This document shows, piece by piece, positions 55,244 through 64,000 of a DNA stretch of 64,000 bases. The stretch's first letter is position 1, and every line of letters starts with the position of its first letter. Made by a program: the position numbers and the translations under genes. This stretch comes from Elymus sibiricus (taxonomy: Eukaryota > Streptophyta > Magnoliopsida > Poales > Poaceae), in the NCBI GenBank assembly GCA_039707655.1, contig CM077665.1, forward strand, positions 312,604,486 to 312,668,485, read 5' to 3'. The notes under the pieces are model-generated. The model saw nothing but the letters and a program-made list of their open reading frames with translations. It did no database searches and was not told the origin of the DNA.

Positions 55244-56543
55244 CTACAACTTTATGTTCGAAGGTCGAGCTTCGAACTAGGAGACACGATCTTGTAAAAT
55301 TTGTTGTCTCGCTTCTGTAGGGTGGTTTCTATCCCTCATGACCCCTTTGTATCACATTTAATATTGCTTTAAATTAACTAGCAAAAAGTTCGTGCGTTGC
55401 AACGGGAGAAAAAAATATAACATGGTCTTAATTTAAAAAAAGGTCTATAATATGAGAATTTGTAGCTACGGTCAAAACAAAGATGGTCTTAGCTTACAAA
55501 AGCGAAACTCAGGATTCCATAGGTATTCTATTTCAATGGGGCTTGCATGTAGATTTAATCCGTACAAAGAAACGGGCAAGTGATCATGCATTTATTCATG
55601 TCATGTGCAGAATGGGGTGTTGTTACGGGCCGGTAAAAGAAAACAACAAAAAACAGACGATGACACATTAGCACACTACGGAGACATGTGTGCATCAAGG
55701 GCGGTTTTCAGTTTAAGTATCACCAACTTAGGGTAACTCTTGAACACTTTTTTCACATGCATATTTCTTAAATACATGAAGAGTTGTTAAAAATACACAT
55801 ATTTTTTTAATCATAAAGAGAGTTTTTTTTGTCTGGAAAAGAATATTTTTGTATGGTTTCCTGTGGACGCAGGTACTTGCGCCTCAATTTCATCACTATT
55901 TTTTGCCATACATGTCATAGGTAATGGTCCCTGTTTCATCACTATTTATATCTTATCAAACATATCTTTTTTTTGTCATGCATGCCTCCTTTTTACTTTT
56001 TGTCATGCATGTCCTTTTTTTCTTCTTCTTATATATAGGAGAATAGCGCAACATTTCATCTTTATCGGATCTCCTCTGCATTTTCTTTTTTATTTCTTTT
56101 ATAGCGGACATCCCTATCTTTATTGGGTCATTCTTTTATTTCTTGTCATGCATGTCCTTATTTATTGTGTGTCTCTAGCAAATTTATCTTCAATTTTGTG
56201 TCAAATATTGTCTTCAATTTCGTGTCCAATCTTGATTATGCTCAGGTGTTCATCCCCAATGTGAATCATTACCGGTATGAAAAAAAGATGAATAATGCAT
56301 TATTGATTAAGATTGCACCTTATATTGTATTTTTAAATTGTTAACAGGTAAAATAACATCATATTTAGATTCTACATATTTTTCTAATCAAATTTCATAT
56401 ATAACATGTTAAATTTAGTGTTACGGTTTAGAAGATATAAGTATTTTAAAAAACATTTGATAAGTACTACAGATTTAATGTAAAAAACATGGGAGTTTTC
56501 TATAAAATAACATGACGAATTAAGAATACCTATTTAAATGATA
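55244..56543. other. Unassigned sequence, possible DNA-transposon remnants
   Basis: The first ~130 bases (TTCGAAGGTCGAGCTTCGAAC, itself a palindrome-like tract) may be a tail of an interrupted gypsy element. From 55,380 the motif GTGCGTTGCAACGGGAG occurs, a hallmark of an unclassified Triticeae repeat. After 55,860 the sequence is T-rich with repeated TTTGTCATGCATG. No convincing gene. Confidence 0.4.
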
Positions 56544-56809
56544 ACGCCCACACGCATGACAGGTTTGCACTTCGCCCACACGCGTCTATCCACGTTGATT
56601 CTGTTTTGCACGAATCCTAAAGAAATCTGTAGGAATTTCAGTGCCACGTAGGCATCATCGTGTGTGTGGGCGTTGGAGAGTTCACCCACTCGACCCGCAA
56701 CACGCGGTAGACAGCTGCGCCGTGTGGACGAACCAGTTTCTGCCCACACAGCCACCACCTAGTCCACGCATGTGTGGATGAACTGCTTTTCGCCCACACG
56801 GCACTCGTA

Positions 56810-56945
56810 CGTTGCTAGATGGCAACTGCAGTTGCGCGTACGTGGCAACTAGGTAAACTCACATGATAACTATGGTTCGTTGCTAGATGGCAACTGCAGT
56901 TGCGCGTACGTGGCAACCACGTAAACACACATGGCAACTATGATT
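56810..56945. repeat. 68-bp tandem duplication
   Basis: Two adjacent copies, 56,810-56,877 and 56,878-56,945, starting CGTTGCTAGATGGCAACTGC, with only a few differences. Non-coding. Confidence 0.85.
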
Positions 56946-56973
56946 AACCATACATGACAACTATGGTTGGACC

Positions 56974-57409
56974 TAAGGACGACAATGGACAGGGTATGGA
57001 CCGGGTATAGTAATCCCATACCCATAACCATGTTTCTCATGGGCGTAAAATTCTACCCATACCCTACCCATCGGGTAAATATCCATGCCCATGCCCATAC
57101 CCCATGGGTATCCATGCCCTATGGGTACCCATTGGACAGATCAACACAACATCAAAGGGCGGTGACGTAATTTTTTGTTCCATCCGTGTTGGAGGCGCCA
57201 ACCACCGAAAGTTTCTATGGTTGAGGAATTGATTATTCGGGGTATATGAAGCTTACATACAAGGATTTGGTAGCTTAGTTTATAACAAATATTGCAACTA
57301 ATCGGGTAGGGTTCAGGCACTACCCATGGGCACAAAAATGTGCCCCTACCCTATCCATGCGGGTCGGGTAGCCCGGGTTCCATGTCTATGGGTAAAATTG
57401 CCATCCTTA
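56974..57409. mobile_element. MITE with TAAGGAYGRCAAT inverted ends (hAT-like)
   Basis: Begins TAAGGACGACAAT and ends ATTGCCATCCTTA, imperfect terminal inverted repeats. It is flanked by GGTTGGACC and GTTTGGACC, a near-identical 8-9 bp duplication. The interior is full of TACCCAT/ATGGGTA repeats. 436 bp, no coding capacity. Terminal sequence and duplication length fit a hAT-type MITE; a Mutator origin (9-bp duplication) is the alternative. Confidence 0.68.
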
Positions 57410-57696
57410 GTTTGGACCACACGTGGCAACTAGGTAAACATACATGACAACTATCTCTGGTAACTAAAGTGTCATCCCGCGGGTAACTGTAGTTAACCAA
57501 AACAGAGAGAGTTGCCATGCTTTTACAACTACGTTTGCCATCCTGGGTTACTAAAATTGTCATCTCGGGGGTAACTAAGGTGTCATCCCGCAGGTAACTA
57601 ACGTAGCTGCGCCATGTGTGTGGGCAAATTTGCTTCGTGCCACACACGGTGTGGGATGAATAGTACTTGTTGGGCGTGTGACACGAAGTAGCTGTG

Positions 57697-57698
<2 letters not shown>

Positions 57699-57764
<66 letters not shown>
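57699..57764. repeat. Microsatellite (CA)20(TA)13
   Basis: Uninterrupted CA from 57,699 to 57,738 followed by TA to 57,764. Compound dinucleotide repeat, likely polymorphic. Confidence 0.97.
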
Positions 57765-57826
57765 GTGTGGGATTCCTAATAAAATTGAGGTTCAATTTTC
57801 CCAATCTTTTCTATCACCCCCTCCGT

Positions 57827-58861
57827 CCGTGAAAGAAGTCCACATAACCCCCTGAGATTTCATGGAACGACTACATAACCCCCCGAACTTTAAAACTAGG
57901 TATTCTACCCCCTGAACTTTGCAATACCATTCAAAACACCCCCTTGGAGATTAGGAGGTGGTTTTGAGAGTAGTTTTATCCACGTGGCCTACAGCCAACA
58001 TCCTTCTCCCTGGAGCGACAACCAAGGCTGACGCTACTGGGCCGAGCAGGTCGTGCTTCCTCGTTGTTGGAATCCCCACCTCCTCTCATGCTGCAACTCC
58101 CGCTTGCTCCATTCCCATCACCGGCACGCACGCCCAATCACTTAGCCCGAGATCAAGACGCCATGGCCGTGCACTCTGGCTTTGCTGGATCCAGCTCCGA
58201 CGTGGCCTTCACCTTGTTGTCGTCCTTAGATATGGAGAACTCGCGTAGCTCTTGCGGCGCCCAACTCCGACGAGGGCACGAGGCCATATTTTTCTCTAGC
58301 ATAAACGTCTACGATGCTTGAGAACCTGCACACATATTCACAGCGGGTCCAACCCTCAATCCACATGCTATGCGCTGGTGACATGAACCACTCCAACTAC
58401 TGCTCCTTGCTGCTGCCACCAATACAATCCGCAACAGGAGCACAAACACCTGTCAGGCACTACTGGGTGGTATACCGGAAGCGAGCACTGCCGTCGGACA
58501 CGGAGACAAGGCTCTACCTATCGGTCCATGGTCGATATGTATGCGCCTAGAGGCTTGTCTCCGACGAAGCTTGTGTAGGAATAGCAGTGGGATGCATGCC
58601 GAAGCTTGCGCATTGTTTGAGCTGGTGTAAACTTTTTCCCGTGCTTCCATGCGTGGTTGTATAGTTTTTCTCTTCTGGCAGTTTTTATGTATTGTATTTT
58701 TAGCCATGTGGCAAAAATACACGCCGAAACAACTTACAACAGAGTGACGGGGTAATATGCCCGGTATTGTAAACATCATGGGGCCAAATACCCGGTTTTG
58801 TAGTTTAGGGGGTTAAGTGACCGATTTGTGAAACTTCAGGGGGTCATGTGAACTTCTTTCC
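57827..58861. mobile_element. Mutator-like element (MULE) of ~1 kb with unrelated cargo
   Basis: The ends are long, diverged inverted repeats of over 100 bp (GAAAGAAGTCCACATAACCC on the left; on the right, inverted, GAAAGAAGTTCACATGACCC). They are flanked by perfect 9-bp CCCCTCCGT duplications (57,818-57,826 and 58,862-58,870). Nine-base duplications and long ends are Mutator hallmarks. The interior (about 57,985-58,620) is GC-richer and unlike the ends, as in a Pack-MULE carrying gene fragments. No transposase is present. Confidence 0.78.
58064..58321 (+). pseudogene. Possible captured gene fragment inside the MULE
   Basis: An 85-codon plus-strand frame from ATG 58,064, with Ser/Pro/Leu-rich N-terminus and no recognised domain. 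A second frame (58,314-58,550) overlaps its end. GC content and codon-like composition differ from the MULE ends. The source gene is unknown and coding status is not established. Confidence 0.3.
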
Positions 58862-58870
58862 CCCCTCCGT

Positions 58871-61194
58871 TGTTCTTCCTTTTTTAGCGGTAAGTAGGTA
58901 TAGCCGGCTGAATCCCTTGGCCCCGAACTGATAGCACCAACCTCCACTCCAAGCTCCAACGCGAATTGACAGCACCAACTTCCACTCCACTCCAAGCTCC
59001 AACGCCGGGAAGCAGAGCCCTAGCCGTCCTTCGAGGCCCCTGTTCCCCGCGTCGCCTCTGGACGAACCTGCGTATGCTTCGCAAACCTTTATTCTCTGTT
59101 TAGATTCCGATTTGCTTGACACCATCACATCCTTAGCTGTTGTGGTGCGATTTGGGGGCCGGTGCTTGCATGAGAGGGGCTGTTTCAGAGTGGCAGGACC
59201 CTTTTATTTTGGCCGTTTGACTCTGATGTGAATTTCATCAAAAACGTATGTTTCTTTATTTTTAAATGTTTTTCTTCTTCCGTTTCTTGTACTGCGATTT
59301 GGACGTATGGTTAATAACATACAAAAACACTGGCTCATTGCACTGAAAGTCTGAATGCAGTATCAGGGAGTAGGGTCGAAAATCGAAATAGTGGTTGTGA
59401 CTCAGTGAAACTAATTGGTACATACATGTTTTCAAGTATTAGTGTATTACAACGGGAGAGACAAAGAGTAGGACCATCCTATGAATTAGGCAACGTTTTC
59501 AAATACAACAGGAGAAGCAGACACTTGGATCTGTTCGGATCTGTTCAAAAATACTTTGCGTTAACTTTTGAGTGCTCCTACCAATTATTCAACGTGTTTA
59601 CCATTCAGATCGACGGTGGACCAATTGGACAATCAAAACATGGATACTTATTTGCTTGGTCAGTGATGAGATTACACATTCTACTATATATTAGTTAATA
59701 TAGAGTAAATTCTGTTTCTGCTTATCCAAACTTGCACCTCTGTACTCTGTAGCACTTAGGTGGGTAAAATGTTGAAACCTCATTGGTTATCTGCTGAAAT
59801 TGTATAAGTAAAATAGATTAATATACTGATGAAATAACTGGAAACTTGTCATATACCCCGCAAGCTACTCGGCGGACCTGAACCAGCATGTTGCACCTAT
59901 ATTTCATTCCCATGTCGTACGGTTACTATTGCCATGCCGCCTCAATTTTTTATTACCCAGCAATTTATAAAGGCATATTTTGTGCACAGGGGTGAAGGCA
60001 GATAGAGCAATCTAGACCATCAATGCTTGCTTTGAGATTCGTGTGTGACAAAATAAGAATTTCAATAATAGCCCGCATACTCATGCACCTGGAAATACAT
60101 AGCTTCTTTGATGCAAACTCAACATAATGTATTTTACGTGCAGTGCCTTCCCTTACAGTCTAGGCTCTAGTGCATGTCAGCAGCAGAAACTATTAATATC
60201 ATACCAGAACAACCGCGCGATGCATGGTGTTCCCTGGTTCATATAGTTCATTTAATTTATCCTGGATCTAGACATCTAGTTAGACATCATAGTTTGCTTT
60301 TTTTGGTTTCATTCTACCAAGGGCTAAGGCTTATGGTATCAAACTGCATCTGCTGAAACAAACACGGGCGGTGTCAATGCATGTTCTGTAGTCCAAATTT
60401 CCAAATTTTACTTATACTTATTTGCATAAAGCAAAACATCAGAACGGTAATTGTTTTTTGATGCATCAAAACAGGTTCAGACATCCAATCTTCGTCTAGT
60501 AGCAAAGAGGGATTTTATAAGCTTTATGTTGTTATAAAAAAGATTAACTTTTGCCTGTAAATGTATCTATCGTCTAGGAGGCCGGGTTATACATGCATAT
60601 TTTTGTTTCTTTACTTGGTTGAATTTCTTATGTATTTTTCTTGCAGGAATAAAACTGTGAATATTCGCTTACACCTGATGCCCTCCTACGCACATAATGA
60701 GGTGTAACTGTTTTTCTACTCTTGAAACTGAAGGTAGGATCTTGGTGCTAATTCAGGTTTCACTTAATAGTTCTTGCGTGCATAAATGGGATTCTCATTT
60801 TCTTGCTTCCATTGTGCACAAAATCAGTTTCTCTGTAGAAATCTAAAGCTGAAAAAAATAAGCCTCTGTCCAGTGCACTATTTGCACATCTTGTCGAAGC
60901 TGCCTATGTAATTTGCCCTTCAAAAGGCAACAAAAAATGTTGGGGATTCGAAGCTTGAGCTAAATAGATGAACTTTCTGAATTTGGTAACACGTACACCT
61001 TTTTGGGTTCAAAAAGGTTATCAAACGGTGCTTTTACTCTATTGCCACTGTTACAAATTATGAATGACTTTGTCTTTGCTGTATACCATGCCTGCAGGTT
61101 TATAACCACTATTTGAATGGGCTATTAGTCTGGAGTAGAGGGTAGCTGCACTTGTTTGTATCCTGAAACAACAAGTTCGTAGATAGAACCTTGA
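58871..61194. other. Low-repeat sequence, no gene assigned
   Basis: Not recognised as a retroelement. 58,884-59,060 is GC-rich with duplicated CCACTCCAAGCTCCAACGC (58,942 and 58,985 regions), like a gene leader. Further on are AT-rich stretches with splice-like motifs, e.g. TTTTTCTTGCAG|GAATAAAAC near 60,646. These could be introns and non-coding exons of the ORF at 61,195, or decayed transposon sequence. Confidence 0.35.
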
Positions 61195-61739
61195 ACTAGC
61201 TCCTCTGTCACCGGTATCAACTCGAGTGTCCTTGGAGAAGCTCCTGCAAGCAACATTACCAATCTGCCTGGATCCTTTCTAATGGGAAATATTGTCAACA
61301 CTGTTAGAAGATTAATGAATGTGATTTCTGAGGGCTTATCTAGTACAGTATCACCTAAAGAGAACTGTTCTACAGACCCTGTGGTTGCTAAGGGTTCGGA
61401 ACGTGGTCCAGCCATGGATACACATAAGAGCAAAGAGTTGAGACCACACAGTGTTCCTTCTGGAAATAATTTGATTCACTGCGATGCTTATGAGAAATTG
61501 ATCAACGGTGAGCTTAATTTAGGTTGTAGAAGCATTCCCAAGGCTACAGAGGACTATAAAATGATACCAAATGAAGATAGAGCAGTGTCTGGTCCTTTGG
61601 ATGTGAGAGGTTGTGAAAGTACCCCTAAAGCTTTGTTAAGGAGACGAGACGGACGAAAAATAACTAATGTGGAAGCATCAATTCAGACGATAGTGCCAAC
61701 TGGAACTTCAGCCTCTCCAGATGTGAAACATCCTAAAAT
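61195..61739 (+). pseudogene. Exon-like ORF, unknown protein fragment
   Basis: The frame is open from 61,195 (after a TGA at 61,192) through 61,800. A good splice donor ATG|GTGAGT falls at 61,739/61,740, so the coding exon probably ends there. The first internal ATG is at 61,282. The residues (GEAPASNITNLPGSFLMGNI, KALLRRRDGRKITNVEASIQ) look like ordinary protein, not low complexity or retroelement, but I do not recognise the family. It may be one exon of a gene, a pseudogene, or a fragment carried by a transposon such as a Helitron. Confidence 0.42.
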
Positions 61740-61800
61740 GGTGAGTTCTGAATTCGGCATCTCAAAAAATGAAATAATATTTCTCCAATCTCAGCCTTAA

Positions 61801-62599
61801 AATGATTATTCAGCAATGCCCCCTCCCTCTCTCTCTCTCGCCCTTATGAAGACTGATAGAAGCAACAGAACAGACAATAAGTATACGTTTTACTTGCTCG
61901 TTCAATCATCTATAAAATGACTTTAATCTGATGTTACATTTATATAGAGTTACCAAGCACTTAAGCTAGATCAATGCAATCTTGAATAAGCTAATCTCTG
62001 GATGCCCTAGTGTAGCACATCCCTACACGTTTTCTTGGTGATAACCGTTTGCTTAAGGTAATTTTGAATATTTTGGACAACTTATAGTGTGTAAGTAACT
62101 TAAATCCAATCTTAATCTCGGGGAATACAATTGGTCAGACTGATGTCTCATGAAGGCTCGAACATGATTTTAAGATATATGTTCTCTGTGTTTCAGTTTT
62201 CTTTTTCTTTTCTTTGCGCCTTGTTTCAGCCCTTTGTACTTACGTCATCTGGACATTCCCTTCTAATATACAACGACGTGCATTTGGATGTGTGTTCGGG
62301 AAAAAATGTGCTCTTCTTTGGGAATAACATTTCTAATACTCCGTTCGAACTGAGTATTAGATATTAGCGGTAATAACATATCTAAAAGTGTTAGTGTTTG
62401 GGAGTACTAACCACTGAGTTCTAACTGTACCTTTCTTCTGTTGTCATATTAGCGGTAATTCTTTTGTATGTTTTTTTTGTAACAAGATACGTTCGAACCA
62501 AAGATTCATGAAAATAATCACTGTTGCTTCATTAAATATTGTCTCATGTTGCAACCTCTAAAGACCATGTCGTTGTCCAATACTTGTAATAGTTTAATA
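61801..62599. other. Intergenic, no feature seen
   Basis: AT-rich, with a CT microsatellite-like run (61,818-61,840) and a short repeat of ATATTAGCGGTAAT (62,365 and 62,447). At 62,600 GAGCATCTCCAACAG, a sequence often found at the ends of grass MITEs and other DNA transposons, marks the start of the GC-rich segment holding the AP2 gene. Confidence 0.5.
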
Positions 62600-62802
62600 A
62601 GAGCATCTCCAACAGTGGCTGTAAAAAACACGCGCGCGCGGTAAACGGGGGTTTTAGCACGCGCGGAGCGATTTCGCGCGCTCCAGCGGGCGCGGGAAAG
62701 TCGGGGCGCGGGAAAAGATCGCGCGCGCGCGAAAAGGCGGCCCTGCGCGCGCCAGTTTTGGCGCGCGGCGTTCGGCGCGCTTTATGAATGCGGCGCCCTC
62801 CA

Positions 62803-62882
62803 CGCGCCCTCCCACCGCTCTCCACCTCGCCACGCGCCCTTCCACCGCTCTCCACCTCGTCACGCACCCTCCCACCGCTCTT
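62803..62882 (+). repeat. Three ~30-bp tandem repeats in the AP2 gene leader
   Basis: CACGCGCCCTCCCACCGCTC and near copies follow each other three times with a period of 30 bases, just upstream of the preferred ATG. Because the period is a multiple of three they are also open in frame, which explains the longer open frame starting at 62,784. Confidence 0.8.
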
Positions 62883-62909
62883 TCTCGCCTCGCCGCCGTC
62901 CGCGCCACC

Positions 62910-63515
62910 ATGCCGCCGCGCCGCCGGGGAAGCTCGGGTTACCGCGGCGTCTGCGCGCGCCCCTCCGGCACCTTCTACGCGGAGATCCGCTCCGGCGATA
63001 TCCGCCTTGGCCTCGGCACGTTCGACACCGCCGACCAGGCCGCCCGCGCGTACGACGTGGCGGCGTGGCGCCTCCGGCGGCCTCGTAGGGAGATGAACTT
63101 CCCCGAGGTGATGACGCGGGAGTGGGCGCAGCGTCTCGCGCCTCCCTCGCGGCTTGTCACCGACGAGGACCGTCGCGAGAACCGGAGGCAGGAGCGCCGC
63201 CTCGGCATCGCCGAGACGGACGAGCAGGCCATGGCGGCGTGGCGCGAACGGTTCCCGCAGGACGTCCTCGACGAGCGCGAGTTCTTCGCGCAAAGAAGGG
63301 CGGAGAGGAGGGCGGCGCGAGAGGAGAGGAGGGCGGAGCGAGCCGCCTATCGCGAGGACAGGCGTACGCGGAAGGCGGCCGCGCTCTTCAACATCGAGCT
63401 TGGAGAAGCGTCGACCTGGGACGACAACGATGACCGGTATAATGACGCCTATATCACTACGTCGGAGGAGAACAACACCGAGTCGGAGTCGGAGTCGGAG
63501 GATCACAACGAGTAG
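62910..63515 (+). CDS. AP2/ERF-domain protein, single exon
   Basis: 201 residues from ATG 62,910, which has a strong context (GCCACCATGC) and the natural N-terminus MPPRRRGSSGYRGV; the in-frame ATG at 62,784 only adds the translated tandem repeat. One AP2 domain spans about residues 9-66, with YRGV, FYAEIRSG, LGLGTFDTADQAARAYD and MNFP. It departs from classical ERFs at several DNA-contact positions (e.g. CARPSGTF for RQRPWGKW). The rest is very Arg/Ala/Glu-rich helix (about 125-165), then an acidic tail ending in a Ser-Glu repeat. Expected role: sequence-specific DNA binding in the nucleus. Similar short AP2 proteins are numerous in Triticeae and appear tied to GC-rich mobile sequence, so it may be a transposon passenger and not a host regulator. 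No stops or frameshifts. Confidence 0.72.
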   Translation: MPPRRRGSSGYRGVCARPSGTFYAEIRSGDIRLGLGTFDTADQAARAYDVAAWRLRRPRREMNFPEVMTREWAQRLAPPSRLVTDEDRRENRRQERRLGIAETDEQAMAAWRERFPQDVLDEREFFAQRRAERRAAREERRAERAAYREDRRTRKAAALFNIELGEASTWDDNDDRYNDAYITTSEENNTESESESEDHNE

Positions 63516-63800
63516 TAGTCGGAGTCGGAGTCGGAGTAGATGAACTATCTATGTATCGTTTTTATTTTTATCTACCTATGCTATGAACTATTTATGTATC
63601 GTTTTATTTCTATTATATATGCTATTGTTTTTTGCGTACGTATGTGTATCGCGCGCTGTAGTTTAGCGCGTCTGCTGGAGCGCCGCGCGCGCGCTATATT
63701 TTGTGGCGGCCGCTGGAGCCAGCGCTCAACTGCGCGCTAAAATTTGCTATCTGCGCGCTGTAAACCCGCTTTTTGCGCGCCGCGCGTTGCGCGTGTTGAA

Positions 63801-64000
63801 TATATTTGTGCATGTATATTGTGTCGTAGGCCCACCTCCTAGTTTTCCTGTATAGTTGAGGTAGAGGCCCATCTTGTACATCATATTCACGTTCACGTGC
63901 CTAGTGCACCCGATCAATGCATTGTGAGTTGCACGGCCTAACCCTAAGTCTCAACGTGGAATCAGTTTTTCTCACGATCCTAACCTAGTCGCCGCCGCCG
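63801..64000. other. Right edge, no feature assigned
   Basis: Ordinary composition, ending in a GCC-type trinucleotide run. It might be part of another LTR, but no border is visible. Confidence 0.35.

Larger units (their letters stand above)
56544..57698. mobile_element. DNA-transposon-like repeat with GCCCACACG ends, holding a tandem duplication and a MITE
   Basis: CGCCCACACGC occurs at both 56,546 and 56,575, and CGTGTGGGC-type motifs recur in inverted orientation to 57,697. The same TGGCAACTA and GTAACTAAxGTGTCATCCCG sequences are scattered throughout. This resembles a Mutator-type non-autonomous family of Triticeae. No transposase. Exact ends and target duplication could not be fixed. 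Confidence 0.42.
62600..63800. other. GC-rich CpG segment around the AP2 gene, possibly a DNA transposon
   Basis: Sequence outside the coding region is dominated by CGCGCG and GCGCGC on both sides (62,630-62,780 and 63,640-63,795), with inverted similarity: GGAGCGATTTCGCGCGCTCCAG on the left, TCTGCTGGAGCGCCGCGCGC on the right. GAGCATCTCCAACAG at the left resembles a terminal repeat; no matching right terminus was found. Consistent with a non-autonomous DNA transposon whose right end is decayed. Confidence 0.4.

Noticed and set aside
57351..57804. Minus-strand frames with Val-Cys repeats
   Set aside because: Translation of the CA/TA microsatellite and flanking MITE sequence; no coding evidence.
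62784..62909. Extra 42 N-terminal residues for the AP2 protein from ATG 62,784
   Set aside because: These residues are the translated 30-bp tandem repeat; the ATG at 62,910 has the better context and a family-like N-terminus.

Overview
This is a eukaryotic window, almost certainly from a large grass genome of the wheat/barley tribe (Triticeae). It has no operons, ribosomal or transfer RNA genes, or CRISPR. Nearly all of it is nested LTR retrotransposons, with families familiar from Triticeae: a BARE/Angela-type copia LTR and leader, gypsy LTRs opening TGATACGTC, Tat-lineage gypsy elements, and a ~4.2 kb solo LTR of the Sukkula/Erika kind. Family names come from recalled sequence features and were not searched. 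Boundaries marked as exact were read from LTR ends (TG...CA), flanking 5-bp duplications, primer-binding sites and polypurine tracts.

Layout. (1) 1-32,878 is a four-level stack. A minus-strand Athila-like gypsy element (A, running off the left edge, 5' LTR 31,560-32,878) is split inside its gag by element B (2,145-29,716, target duplication TGTTT). B, a minus-strand Tat-like gypsy with most of pol lost, is split by element C (7,006-24,917, duplication CTCCG/CTTCG), a plus-strand Tat-like gypsy with decayed but complete gag-PR-RT-RNaseH-integrase. C is split inside its protease by D (10,757-14,984, duplication CCTCG), a large solo LTR. (2) 32,879-34,763 is unassigned. 34,763-39,556 is a truncated minus-strand BARE/Angela-type copia, sitting in a minus-strand gypsy LTR (E, 39,557-40,074). 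(3) 40,075-49,255 is a plus-strand gypsy (H) interrupted in frame in its gag by a complete gag-only element F (40,592-47,287, duplication TGCTG). (4) 49,256-55,243 is the 3' part of a probable Maximus/SIRE-type copia (G) with a broken env-like ORF and a 3' LTR. (5) 55,244-64,000 is less retroelement-dense: DNA-transposon material, a MITE, a CA/TA microsatellite, a MULE of ~1 kb with unrelated cargo, an exon-like ORF of unknown identity, and a single-exon AP2/ERF-domain gene, the only plausibly intact protein gene in the window.

The most interesting point is that both Tat-like elements B and C carry, between the remains of pol and the 3' LTR, a long gene on the strand opposite to gag-pol. Both copies have an N-terminal domain of the 'putative gypsy type transposon' family and a coiled-coil C-terminus. 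Both are interrupted by short GT-AG introns. An antisense gene can keep introns through retrotransposition because they are not introns in the genomic RNA. Additional ORFs in Tat elements are known (for example in Grande); the intron-bearing antisense organisation seen here in two nested elements deserves testing.
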